From positions 310,001 through 374,000 of the forward strand of contig CAMPDV010000088.1 of assembly GCA_946699065.1 (NCBI GenBank): DNA of 64,000 nucleotides. The letters run 5' to 3'. This document shows, in pieces, positions 51,437 to 63,795 of this stretch. This stretch comes from Loxodes magnus (taxonomy: Eukaryota > Ciliophora > Karyorelictea > Loxodida > Loxodidae). A model generated the notes under the pieces. The model was not told the DNA's origin. It saw only the letters and a list, made by a program, of their open reading frames with translations, and did not search any database. A program made the position numbers and the translations under genes. How positions within the stretch are numbered: the first letter of the stretch is position 1; each line of letters opens with the position of its first letter.

Positions 51437-51685
51437 GACATGCCTAACTTATCCCGAGGGTTCTCTCTACCAGTATGAAATTTTAACAAACGGGCCTTCT
51501 AATTAATGACTTAATAACTAATTCTTATTTGGAACTTTTTCAAAAAAACTGAAGCATTTGACTCAAGATTTAAGAATAATTTTTAATAAGAGGATCCTCA
51601 TTTAGAGAAGCTGACATAACTCATCGGGCCTCTATAATTTAATAAGAATCGTGAGAACATTTTTCTAATATTAATATTGAAAGAG

Positions 51686-51760
51686 CTGCGCCCCAATGAG
51701 GTGCTACCGTTCTATAATAATTTTTATTTATTTAAGAAAATTTTGTGATATTTAAGGGTT
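51686..51760 (+). repeat. Dispersed terminal repeat, plus orientation
   Basis: Close to the consensus: aaagagctgcgccccaatga, then ggtgctacc and a T/A-rich tail. Confidence 0.8.
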
Positions 51761-53388
51761 ATATCTTAAGGCAACTTCTATAATTATTTAGTTTAAAATA
51801 TTAGATAGTATTTTTAATTAAATTATTATAAACACACTATAAAGTTAGAAATTAAATTAAAGAAAATAAACAAAATTTAAATCTAACTATATACATATTG
51901 GCTTCTTTTGATGAAAAAGCTAAATATAATAAAGAATTATTTATCTTAATAAGTTCATTTAATAAGGAACTGACTGTATTTAATAATTAAATCAAATTTA
52001 ATGAACAATTACCTTTATGGATAAAAGGCTAAATATAAAAACGATAATTGAAGTGACTAAATGTATAATTATCCGATTTAATGAATGATAATTTTATTAT
52101 ATAATAAAAAGTTAGAACTTAGAGAAAAGGGAATGCTTTGCATTATATATGCTACTTATTTAATAATAAAATAAAAAATAATTAAGTGATTAATAAATAT
52201 ACCAAAGAAAATAAATTTTTAGATAAAATTTAAAGCAGAACTATAAGATTAGCTATAATTAAAAAAAATTACAATTATTAATAAGTTAACTCTTAATCTT
52301 ATTCAATAAGAGCTTATATTAAACTATACTTCATCTTCTTATTCCTATAAATTATAAAATATAAAACTTCTACATTCTAACCTTTTTAAGAGGTTTAAAT
52401 TAATATAAGTAAAACAGGAGCATTTTTAATTTAATTAATTATAGCTCATAATTTTAATTTAAAACTAAATTAATAGTAAAGGAGATAATCAAAGAAATTT
52501 TAAAAGGTAAAACATTTTAAATAATCCAAATTAATTTAAAAGATATAAGAATAGATAGAGATAATGGAAATCTAATTAATAATTAGATTATATTACATTA
52601 GTAGCAACTAAATAGATCTATATATTTATAAAAAGAAAATAAGCATTTTATAAGAATATATTTCTTAATCAATCTTAAAAATATTATCTATAAATTATAA
52701 TCCTTTAAAATAAATTAAATATTGTTAGCAAACTTAAATTAATAATATACAATTAAGTTTTTATTTTTGATTGAATAATCACTTTAATAATACCAGATTA
52801 AAGAGAGTTATATAAATAGTAAAACTTAATTTTTATTTTAGCAAGATTAAATTTATTAAAATAATAATATATCTATAAAGTTTATAAATCATTCTTATAA
52901 ATTTAAGCTTTTTATTTAAGAGCTTAACTCACATTTATAATTTTTAACTCTTCTAAAATAAAAATCATTATAATTAAGTTAATTAAGCCTTCCTTTTTAA
53001 TTTTCGAACTTATTCCTCTATTTTTATTTTTTATAATGGTAGAAAAGAAGTACTCACCTCTTATTATTAAATTTAATTAAATTTAATCGCTCTGCTTCTA
53101 AATGTTTACTATCTATAATTAAATTATGAAATGAATAAAAAAGTTTTAATTATTATTTATAGACTGAAACTGGAGATTATTATATATGAAATCATTATAT
53201 TTGGGAAAATAAAATAAAGGTGAAACCACGTTAATACATTATTATATAATAAATTTAAACCAAAAAGAATGAGGTAATTGAAAGAAAAAATAGAACTATA
53301 TATATCCCAAGTATAATATTATGAGCTATCATTTAATTAAAATTCAGATAAATTTTGCTTTGTATGAAAGAAACTAACTATTATTATA
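51761..53388. other. Intergenic, no gene supported
   Basis: AT-rich; all frames open but composition is noncoding-like. Confidence 0.45.
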
Positions 53389-53460
53389 AAGAGCTGAGTA
53401 CAAATAAGGTGCTACACGCTCTATAATCAAATTTATTATTATTTATTATTATTATATAAT
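53389..53460 (+). repeat. Dispersed terminal repeat, solitary copy
   Basis: Matches the consensus through aaagagctgag...ggtgctacacgctctata and the AT-rich tail. No GC-elevated island precedes it. In the shared frame it reads K-E-L-S-T-N-K-V-L-H-A-L-Q-S. Confidence 0.75.
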
Positions 53461-54237
53461 TCGATCAAATTTTTTAAAATACGTTTACATCTTTAAGTAA
53501 AAATAAAAAAGTATTTTTTATTTGATAAAATTTTAATTGTTCTCTGAATATAATCCAGTTCAATGTTTTGATTTAGCTAGTCTATTTTGGCCTAATACTT
53601 TTAAGTATTTATCCTTTTGTTCTTATTCCTGAAGATTATTTCCTTATTTATCTTAACAATTAAAATAAGTATTTAACTTTCTTTTGATTTAAAGAAACTT
53701 TACTAGACTCTTGAGAGTTAATTTTAATTAAAAAGAAATGCTCTAAATATGTTTTTCTATTTGATGTAAATATTTATCAAAATACCTTCAACTTAAACAA
53801 ATAAAATAAATTTCTATCTATAATTATCTTTTACTATATACAAGCTTAAAAGCATATCTCTTTATAAGTTTATCTTATTTAAAATATTAGTTCTATTTTA
53901 TACATATTTAATTTAAATATTCTAATTTTTCTATTTTATTTACCATTATTTACCATCCTTCTATCTAATTGTTATGAACTAATTTAAAGCGAGTTTATAT
54001 CAAATTTTCTTTAATTGCTTAATTTTAATTTAGTGAATTAAGCTTGCTATCTCTTTAGATTCAGTTTGAGATATTAAAATTTATGAAGAGGTAGATTAAG
54101 ATGAGATTAGGAGTCATGAATGTAAATGTTTTTTAAGCTGATTAAGATTTATCTATTTGCTATAATTTCATAATATTTGCTCTAGTTATTAGTTTATAAT
54201 TTAATAATGACTTAATGACTCATAAGCTTATTTTATA
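53461..54237. other. Intergenic, no gene supported
   Basis: AT-rich; may include 3' untranslated sequence of the histidine kinase gene. Confidence 0.45.
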
Positions 54238-56979
54238 TCATCTTTCTATTAATAGTTAAGCTTTAATTATTAGTTTAAATATGCATGCATTGTGACTCAC
54301 AAGGAAATATCTCAAGTAAATGTTCTATTTGTTAGTGATGAGTACTTAAAGCTAGTTAGAAAAATAAATGTTATTTATTTCTAACTTATTTATAGAGGCT
54401 TTGGTTAAAATGTATACCTAACGTTAATTTAAATTAGCATAATTAGATATTCTTTTAGATGTATGTATTGAAGAAATTTCTTAGCAAGATTAATAGATTT
54501 TAGATATTAAATAGATAATATTAATTTATTCATTCCACTTTTAAAATTTTGGCTCATACTTTCTGATCTCTTCGATAATCGCCTCACTTTTAGCAGGTTT
54601 GATCAATACATTATTCATTCCTACTTTCAAGCATCTTTAAATATCTTGATGATATGCATATGCTGTGTGACCTATTATAGCTGCTTTATATCCAAGTTAT
54701 CTTATTTTTAAAGTTGCTTCCCAGCCATCTAGATACGGCATCTCACAATCCATTAATATTGCCTGAAAAGTACTACAGCATTTATTTTGCATTCTCTATC
54801 TTACAATATCTACTCCTTGCTATCCATTACTTGCCTATAAGTAAGAATATCCATTTAGCTTCATAATATCAGATAATATCATCCTAATTATTTCAGAGTC
54901 ATCAACTAATAATATTTTTTTACAGGAGCATTCTTTAGTTTCTTTATCTGGAAGCTATTATTATTCAAAGCTATCAACCTTTGTAAAGTTAACTATATCA
55001 GTCTCTTATAAAATTAAGGAACTTGCAGATATTTTATGTTTAGAAGACTTTTTAAATTTCTTATGGATATTTTAATTTAATTAGTGCTGTCTAAATATTT
55101 TATCTTAAATCACTTTACTTGTGTTCTTAGACCTTAATAAAAAGCTAAATTTGCTGCATTTATTTAGTTGAGACTTAAGTTATAAACTTTCTCCTCCTAG
55201 TAATAAGGCAAGCTTTTAAGCTATTTAGAGTCCAAGTCCATTACCTTAAGGCTTATCCAGGTTTATTTCCTGTCTATCATATAGCTACTAGAAAATCTAT
55301 TTTTACTTTTGGCTGCTTATTCCTTATCCAGTATCCTTTACCCACATTTTATATAGCAAAAACTCCCCTTCCGTTTACTACTTTTCCTTCTTAATTCCTA
55401 GAGTGATAAATCCTTACGTAGTATACTTCAAAGCGTTAGTCAGCAAGATTTAAAGTATGAACATTATTTTTTCTTTATCAACTGAAATTAATTCTGGTAT
55501 ATCTTATTTGATTATCTACTAAAGTTAAATAGGTTTGCTTTGTATGTGATATCTAATAATTTTAAAAGCTTCCTAAACTAAATCAAATACTCTCACTACT
55601 TCATATTGTAAAATTTGCTTTTCATCTGATAGAAACTATGTTAAGGAAAGTGTCATATTTAGTAAGTTTTAAGCTTCTTGCTCTATTATTTGAATATTTT
55701 AAATTAATCATTTTGAATTATTTTCGGAGCTTTACTCTGATTCCTGATTATATAAAAGAGAAGGATCGGGAAACAAATTTTCATTTACTCTCTCCTTTTA
55801 AACTAGTTAGTTTAACAGGAAACGTGGATTTTTTATGAAAAATCTCTTTTCAGTTTCAGTTTTCTCTTCTGTGAGTTCTTAAAATGTAGATATTCTAGTG
55901 TTTTAAGAGCTGTCTTTATAGTAGTTTTCTGTTTCTGTGATTTATTTAAAATTATTTTGAATTCGCTAAGCAACATTTAGTATTAGCGTGATAGGATGTC
56001 TCACATTATGATTGAACTCTCTAAGGAACAAAGTTTTGTACCTATCAGATAGACTCTGTCTTTATGTTTGATACGACTGAGTTATATTAGTTACAATCAA
56101 AATAGTTGCTATCTCATCTTGCCAGTAAAAGCTGAAAGTGAGGATTTAAAAATACATAATATCCTAAGAGTTAGTCTAACTCCAGAACTTCTTAGCTTTT
56201 ACTATTAAGTTATAAGATTATCCTAAATCACTTACATTGTAACTCAAAAAGCTTCTTAGCTTAAGGCTATTCTTATCTATTACAATAGCTTAATCAAGGA
56301 AATCGTAGAAATATGATATGTCTATCATATTTTAGAATGCTGTGTTAGAGTAAAATATTTGGTTATCGTTGAAAATTATTTTTCCTGTAGTACAGTTTCT
56401 CATTAAAAACTAGCAAAGCTACTTGTCCTTTTTCATTTTAAACTACTTTTCGAAACAATTCCTCGTGATGTTAGAGTAGTTAATTACTGTTCCTCAGCAA
56501 AACCCAAAAGAGGCTAAAATAGTAATTAAAAGCTCTAAATTTAAGGTATATAAGTAACCATTAAAAATAGAGAGTCCAAAACTTAAAGTAAATTGGAGAA
56601 ACAAAAATGCTTTGATGATTTTATCATTTCCAGGATATAAATTGTTGAATAAAGGAATTAATAAAGCTACAAAGAAAGAAATCCAAGTATTATTGATGTT
56701 CTCCAAAGCATATACAACGGATATGAGCATCAGATATAATATAATTGAAACCATAGGAACGAGGGTATCTTTTTTAAAGCGTGAAGAAAATCAAAATACT
56801 TCCAGCAGAACTAATCTTATCAAAGATATAAAGAGAAAGTCTTCCTCTACCAAAAAAATAAAATTCTTTAAAATCGATAAGTAAACAAAAGGCATAAGTC
56901 ACTTGATTATAACTTTAGCCTAATTATTTAAATTTTTATGTAGGAATCTCTTATACTCAGCCTATTTTTAAGTTTCCAT
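54238..56979 (-). CDS. Hybrid sensor histidine kinase with C-terminal receiver domain, up to 913 aa
   Basis: The ATG at 56979, H-box (56010), G-box (55245) and receiver motif (54753) all share one frame. Residues about 15-165 contain five to six membrane segments. The H-box is F-L-R-E-F-N-H-N-V-R-H-P-I-T with His324 as likely phosphoacceptor, an unusual variant of S-H-E-L-R-T-P. The ATPase G-box G-N-G-L-G-L-Q-I-A follows at 579-587. The receiver has M-D-C-E-M-P-Y-L-D-G-W, with Asp744 as phosphoacceptor, and the signature Lys in L-I-K-P-A-K-S. The first TGA after the receiver is at 54240-54238, about 110 residues later; that tail is low-complexity and may be untranslated. The role is two-component phosphorelay sensing at a membrane. 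The ligand is unknown. Confidence 0.85.
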
Positions 56980-59900
56980 TATTCTGTATTAATAATTTTA
57001 AATATGAAATTAAATTTTAAATGATTGGCATATTTAACTCCAACAGATATAAGCAGATCTAAACAGATCTTAGAAGATAATATCTTTATTTTACCCTTAC
57101 TTCTAGTTTCATTTAGTAATTTCTTAATTAATGCTATAACATTAACATTATACCTTCATATTCTCAAGAAACCAAATTTAAATAATATAAAGAATATCTT
57201 TAGTTTTAAGTATACTTTAAAGCCTCTTTTTCCTATTTAACATATGCTCTAACCTATATAGTAAAAAGTAATTTATTTTAAAAAAGCCTAAGTGTCAGTT
57301 CTAAAATACCTTGATAGCAATTGTCAATGAATTTCTTTAAAAAAGAGCAAATTATTTAAATTATTTAGAGAGCTTTTCTGGATTTTCTTAGTACAATTGA
57401 TTTTATATTTTTACTCTAAAGTTTATTTGATAATTATACAAGTTATAGACTTGAATCCTTTAGAAATAATAAATAGAATAATTTAGTCTTTAGGATAGAT
57501 GTAAAAATGAATAGCAATAAAAAAGATACCTATTTTAAGAAATAAGTGATTAAATAAATCTAAAAGCTTAGCATCTAAAATTATTTAATAGTTACAATAA
57601 TTAATTGCTATCAATTAAATATTAAAGGCATAAAGAACTTTGGTATATAAACAAGTTTTAATTAAAAGAGAAATTAACATTCAAAAACAAAGTATCTTAA
57701 AGTTTAATTAAAATAGAAAATATACTTAAATCTATTTTAAAATAAAGATCAAACAACTTGATCATCCTTTTTTAAAACTTATTTAATAATAAATTAATCT
57801 AAATTCAACCAATTTTGATTCTTTGCTAAGTAAATAAAACTTGTAAAAAAGCTTTCCTTACTCTAAAACTTTGATTCATTTTTAATTTTTCAATAAAATA
57901 AGCTTTGGACCTTCTTCAAAAGTATTTCTGCTTCTTCATATATAATTAATTTTAAAATTATTGACTTTTCTAGTTTTATTAAATTAAATCTTTAATTTCA
58001 GATTTTTATCTCCAGCAGAGTTAAAAGGATTAATTAAGCCAAAACTTTATTTTAAATTTTATATAAAAGCGGAATGCAAAACACAGTTGCTATTTTAGCT
58101 TAGTAAAAAGTAAACTTTATAATTTGAAAATCCTCAAAAATAATAATTAAAATAAGCATAATTAATTATAATTCGTTGCTCTTATAATGAAAGTTGTCTA
58201 GCTAATAAAGCTGAAATCTAAGTATAAAACATGTGATCTTAGAAGTCTTGGTTGTATTAAAATAGTCAGGCTATTTCTAGAACTAAAACAATATTCCCTT
58301 TACTTATTAATGCTAGATATAAAATTATGTTATTTTATTTAGGTTGCAAGTTAATCAAACATCTTATTTATAATTATTCTAAATTAAAGCCTTTAAATTA
58401 GAATTTCTACCAATTATAAAAATTACTAAGAGTATCATTGACTAAAGTTTAGTGTATAAGAAGTAAATATTCTATTTAGTTGGATAAGCTTAAACTATAT
58501 AAATAGTAAAGCTTTTAGCTTTTATTAAGTCTTTAGATATTATTTTTTACTATAGCTTAGTAAATATTCATTTATAGCTATCCTAAGAATTAAAGTTAAT
58601 ACATTCTATTTGTAACTAATTTCTCTATTTAAGATTATAGTCTATTGAGAAGAATCTAAGCTAGCTTAAATATAGCTTCTTAAAGAATTAAATAGCTATA
58701 AAGAATTTGGGTTTTAAAAATGATTTAAAAGAAGATTTAATTTAAGATTGGACAAAAGGTATAAGATTATTAGGAAGGAAATTACTTAAACATGCATAAT
58801 TTAACTTAATATACTAATGATATAACTATAATAGCTATAAAATCTCAGTAGAAATAGATTCTAAAGAAATAAATTTAAATTTATAGAATAAACTACTTTA
58901 ATAGAATATAAGTAGATAATTTTAAAGTTTACAGTTATAGCTTTATATTTTTAATCTTATTAATCAATAGATAGAAAAATATTAATTTAAACTTATTATA
59001 CATGCTAATTAAAGAGTACTTGTCTGCTCAATTTTCTGAAGTATGATGGTTAAAAAATTGGAAAAATAAGGAGACAATTATCTTGAAAATAAATAAAAAT
59101 ATAAAGTTAACTTATATAAATCAATAATTAATCTTAATGCAAAATTATAATATAAAATAATTTCCTTTAGTATGTATAAAGAAGGTTGTTTAGATAATAT
59201 TAAGTTAAAATAATTCCAAAGATAACAAAATTTGAAGAGAAGTTATCTATTATTACTTAATACCTAGGGGTAAGCTTTTTAATAAAAAATTAAATAAATG
59301 ATAACTATTATTCAAATAACTTCAAATTAAAATCTAAAAATTAAAGGCTGGAAGCAATTTCAGTAAGTAAACACAAAGAAATACATAATTTAGATTTAAA
59401 AATATTCAAATTAATTTAAGAATATAAATTAAAATCTAAAAAGCTTAATAATTACTATAAATTTAGGAAGTAGCTTTGTATTTACTTTTATAAATATAAT
59501 TACACTGAAATTCTGGATTTAACAATAAAAACTTTAATTTTTATTTTTGAGCATTCATATGAAAACCCATTTATATTTAATTTGATGATATCATTTATAA
59601 CTATAATTTAGACTAATAAACTTAGAATTTTAGCTAAGTTGATTAAATTTATTATAGTATGCTTTATATTCTATCACTCAAGAGCCTTAATTAGCTTTGC
59701 TAATACTCAGTTATACTTAAATGTTTAGAATATAATTTTAAAAATATAGTTACTCTTTTCTATTAAATGCAACCTTTTATATATGAGTTTAGATAAGGCT
59801 TATTACTACAATTACATATATATCTATCTTCTTTGTACTAATACTTAGATTTATGAAGCAACTTCATCAATAATTATAATTAGGTTGAAACTTTAGCAAA

Positions 59901-60553
59901 TTAGTAAATATCAATAATAAAGTAACAATAGTTATACAGCTTTTCTAATTTTGTCTATAGATATTTAGTCTTTTATTTTTCTCTTAAATTCCTAATTATA
60001 CTCCTATACTATAAAAAATAATTTTATAATTAAAATTATTAAAATAAAGACTGAAATCTGAAATGCTTTAAAATAGTTATTTATTGGAGATTACTAAATG
60101 CTATTTCTGTAGTATATAGCATTTTTCTATTGCAATGAATGATAATTTATTTAATTGATTCTATCTATAATGTAAAAATATATTTATATAAAGCAAGGCT
60201 TTTATTTGTTTAATCATAATCAACTAACTATACATTTAAATTATAAATGCTAAACCTTAAATGTAAGTAAAGCTAGAAGTATTAGGATTAGAAACAGAGA
60301 AATTATATTATTTATCATATTAATTAGACTACATCTGCTTAGATTTATTAGAACTAATTAGATTATAAATTTATATTAATAAATTAGATTTGGAATAAAT
60401 ATAAATTGCAACCATTCAAAAGAGATTACCACCTCTTAAAAATTGCAGACGAAACCTTAATCCAATCTAGGATCGTTTTTTTCCCTAAACTCTAACCTTT
60501 TTCTTAATCCTAATAACCTGGAGAGGAGCAGAAGCAAGCTCAGAAGACAGGAA
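56980..60553. other. Long region without a supported gene
   Basis: A plus frame from ATG 57021 can be read past 60 kb if TGA is Trp, but TGA frequency in it is near random expectation and composition lacks Glu/Asp/Gly, so it is not accepted. From about 60430 the sequence becomes less AT-rich, leading into the Gag-like ORF. Confidence 0.45.
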
Positions 60554-61195
60554 ATGCAACATCCAACCGAATAAGAGAAACCAAGGAAGCAGATGAAGTC
60601 TGCTCTTCACTAGGAAGCCTTGGAGTTAAATCCTTATAGTCAGATGAGTATGGAATAGCTCATCAAAGTGGTACTGAACCTCTAGGAAGAGGTCAGGAAG
60701 CTGAAAAAGGACAATGACAAACTAATGGAGAATCTGAACAAGCAAGAGGAAATCGAATCAAGACTCATACCTCAGGAGAGAGATCTAAGAGCTTTCTGGA
60801 ACATATCTCAGAGTCAGAACAGCTAATCACTGAATAAAGATTAAAAATACAGAGAAATTGACGGTAAAGCAGCAAAACTAGTAGAAAATTAGCAAACATT
60901 GTAAAAGTAAATTGAATCAAGGGATTAGAAATAAGATAAGATGGAGATCGAAAAAATCGAAATTGTCAAGCTTTTATACAAGCGAGAAGTGAAATCCTGC
61001 TACTAATGTAGCTCAAGAGAACACTTGTTAAGGAAATGTAGGAAATTCCTAAATTTCAAACAGAGTTACTGGTAAAAACAATAATAGCAGTAGGAAAAAA
61101 GGAAGAGGTAGCAACAGCTCAAAGTAAGAAGGAATAGGGAACAGTTATGGATGAACACTCTTAGGAATATATAAGAAAAAGGCAATTAGTAATGA
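60554..61195 (+). CDS. Retrotransposon Gag/ORF1-like protein with CCHC zinc knuckle, 213 aa
   Basis: The frame is continuous from ATG 60554 to TGA 61193-61195. The centre is a coiled coil (L-Q-E-E-V-R-K-L-K-K-D-N-D-K-L). Near residues 151-164 is a perfect C-x2-C-x4-H-x4-C knuckle, C-Y-Q-C-S-S-R-E-H-L-L-R-K-C, flanked by basic residues, then a Q-rich basic tail. Such knuckles bind single-stranded nucleic acid in Gag and LINE ORF1 proteins. Base composition and codon use (CTG, CTC, AAG, GAG) differ sharply from neighbouring genes, although TAA/TAG are still used as Gln, so the element is adapted to the host code. No reverse transcriptase is in the window, so the element is partial. Confidence 0.75.
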
Positions 61196-61330
61196 AAGAG
61201 AGATTGGAGACTTCAAGAACAAATAAGGTAGGATAGTAGTTGGAGTTCGATTATCTAATTTTTTGCCTCCGGAGCAATCTGGATGCAGGCTTGAAATAGG
61301 TTGAATACCTACAAGAAGGCCAAACACTTT
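61196..61330 (+). mobile_element. 3' part of the retroelement fragment
   Basis: The less AT-rich sequence continues to about 61330 and ends at a taa-type simple repeat, after which composition returns to the AT-rich background. Taken as the 3' limit of the inserted fragment. Confidence 0.4.
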
Positions 61331-63795
61331 TATTAATAATAATAATAAATTAGATTTGCTTTAATAATAATTTTGTAATTATCTACTTTCTTTATACTTT
61401 AGAACAATTTCCCTATTTAAATGTAAAATTAAGAATTTGTGCAATTAGTGTAGTATCTTTATTTTATGAAGATATATCCAAATATTTTAAGATTCAATTA
61501 ATAATTCTATAATAGTTACTATTTTAAGTCTTAAATATTTCTAAAATGTATATGAAAAGCAATATTTATGAGTATAAGATAGATCTACTTATTATTTAAT
61601 TAATAAGTTCTTAAAAATAATAGAATGGTATAGTAGTAAGTTTATAATATAATTGTAATGATATGGTACTTAGAAAGTTATAATATACTAGATATTAACT
61701 TTACAATTATCAATTCATTAATGCTTCTATCTTAACAAATTAAAAAATTTTAATTTAATGTAGATCTAAAAATTTGATAGGATTTAAAAGGAATAATTTG
61801 AATGAATCTAATTTAAAAACTTAAATAATTCTAAATTATGGAAATTATAATTTTGCATTAATTATTTTCTAGTAGATCTAATATAATGCGATCAATATAA
61901 ATTTCATCCTTCAATATAAAGTAACTAAAATATTTCTATTAACTTTTAAGTTATATCTTAAATTTAACATAAAAACTTTTCATAGCTAAATGTTAAAATT
62001 ATAGCTATTATTGCAAGCCTAGCAAAGTAAATAAAGTTATAATTATAAATGGTTTTTAGATATTTTTATTATTTATTATAAGCTTTAATTGTTCTTTTGC
62101 TTACTAAGATTAACTAAAATAAAATAGTCAATTGAAATAAGTAAATTCAAGTATCATTTCGCTTAAATTTTTCCACTATAAATATTATTCAAAATTTTCT
62201 TAACACATGATGTTAATAAATTTTAAAGGATAATGTAAAGATTTCTTATTATTAATAGTTAGATAATAATAACTTTATTTTTCTATATTTATAGTTCCAA
62301 TTATTAACTATAAATATAACCTTTATTAATATACCCTTTTATTATATTATATTCCTTTAAAAAAATCCGATGAATAGTATAATCAAATTATCAGTCTCCT
62401 TTTAAAAATTAATGCTTTTAAACGCAATATTTGTATAGTTTTAGGCATAGCTAAACCAAAAATAATCGCAATCAAATAATCCTGAGAAATAAATTTTAAA
62501 GTTCTTATTCAAATTGTTTAAACAGTTTTTCTGATATTCTTAAACTCTTTGAGTGTAATAATGAATTTATTTATAACTAGCTTGTGCAAAATAAATTTTA
62601 AGTTTTTACTCTGGATCTGATAATTAGTTGAGTTTGATATACTCCAGTTAATTTTCCTTTTGATCAAAATTTATCTTAAATTCCATTCTATTTGAATAAT
62701 CTATCTTTCATATCTTAGAAAATAGTATATTATTTAATTTCTTGTTTAGTGTCTTAACCATTTAATTTTTTTAATGGTAAACATAAAAGATTAAGTTATT
62801 TATTTAAGGCCTGACACTTATTTTGTTATTTTCTTATTATCTATTGTAGCAATTAGAATAATTTGAAAAATCTTGCTGAGTATTAGGTTCTGTTGGAAAG
62901 ATCTGCTATTTCTTAGGTGTCATTCTTTATTTTTTTAAATAAAGAATAGCATACTAAGTTTATATTCTATCAACGAAAAATTATAAGCAATTTAAAAATT
63001 TTAATTTTTATAAACTTAAAAATAGTAGAATTTCATTTAATTCTTATATTATTTACAATTATGTGTAGCATAAATGATTCTATCGAAATTTTTAACTTTT
63101 ATGAATAAAAGTAGTTTAATTTCCTTAGTTAAATAATTTTATAAAAATACACATTCTTAAATATTATATGATTTCTGATTAGTTGCTGAATTTTATTTTT
63201 TTAATTTTCACTACTGTTTAATACTAAAATTATAATTATAATTACAAATTTCTTTTTTAAATTCCTAATGATTATACTCTAGTAATTATAATGCTAAATA
63301 ATTTTATTATCTTTCAAATTTGTTATGATAGAAGAAATTTACAGTTTATACCTTTTTTATTTATAGTTACTTTTAATTATTTGAAGAGTCGATATGGTAG
63401 CAATTAAAGTATATCCATTTTATGAAAATGTACCATTAAATAGTTTATGCTAAATCGATTTTAAAATGAAGAAAACATAATTTAAAGAGTTGCTTCCTGT
63501 TTATATAGTTAGATATTTATGTTTCATTAAGATTTATGATTAGAGAAAAGTTTTAAAATTTAGTAAAGTATGCTAGTAACAAGCGTTTTGTTATAGAAGC
63601 TTTAGAAATAATCCAAATAGAAAAGCCTAATATTTTATAAAATTATTGATGATGCTTAGCAAAAAAGAAAATAATTAATTTATACATTTTTAATTATCTA
63701 GATGAGTGAAATTTTTAAAAGTGAAATAGTTTAAAGCAATTCTAATATTGGCATAATAATTATATCTGTTTGAAAAGCAATAATTCTTTATAATT
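61331..63795. other. Intergenic, no gene supported
   Basis: AT-rich; no motif, structural RNA or known repeat copy recognised. Confidence 0.45.

Larger units (their letters stand above)
50456..51760 (+). mobile_element. Mobile-element unit: ORF, GC-elevated island, terminal repeat
   Basis: The ORF above continues into a GC-elevated island (51333-51640) homologous to the reverse complement of 34900-35260, and closes with the dispersed repeat at 51686-51760. Beyond the TGA, peptides H-L-E-K-L-T-x-L-I-G and I-L-K-E-L-R-P-N-E-V-L are still shared with the other copy, so the original protein may have been longer and this TGA may be Trp or a lesion. The left boundary is uncertain. Confidence 0.55.

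Noticed and set aside
57021..60500. A plus-strand frame of more than 1100 codons open from an ATG if TGA is Trp
   Set aside because: In-frame TGA density is close to random expectation for this base composition, and residues are almost all Ile, Asn, Lys, Leu, Phe, Gln, Ser and Tyr with no motif.
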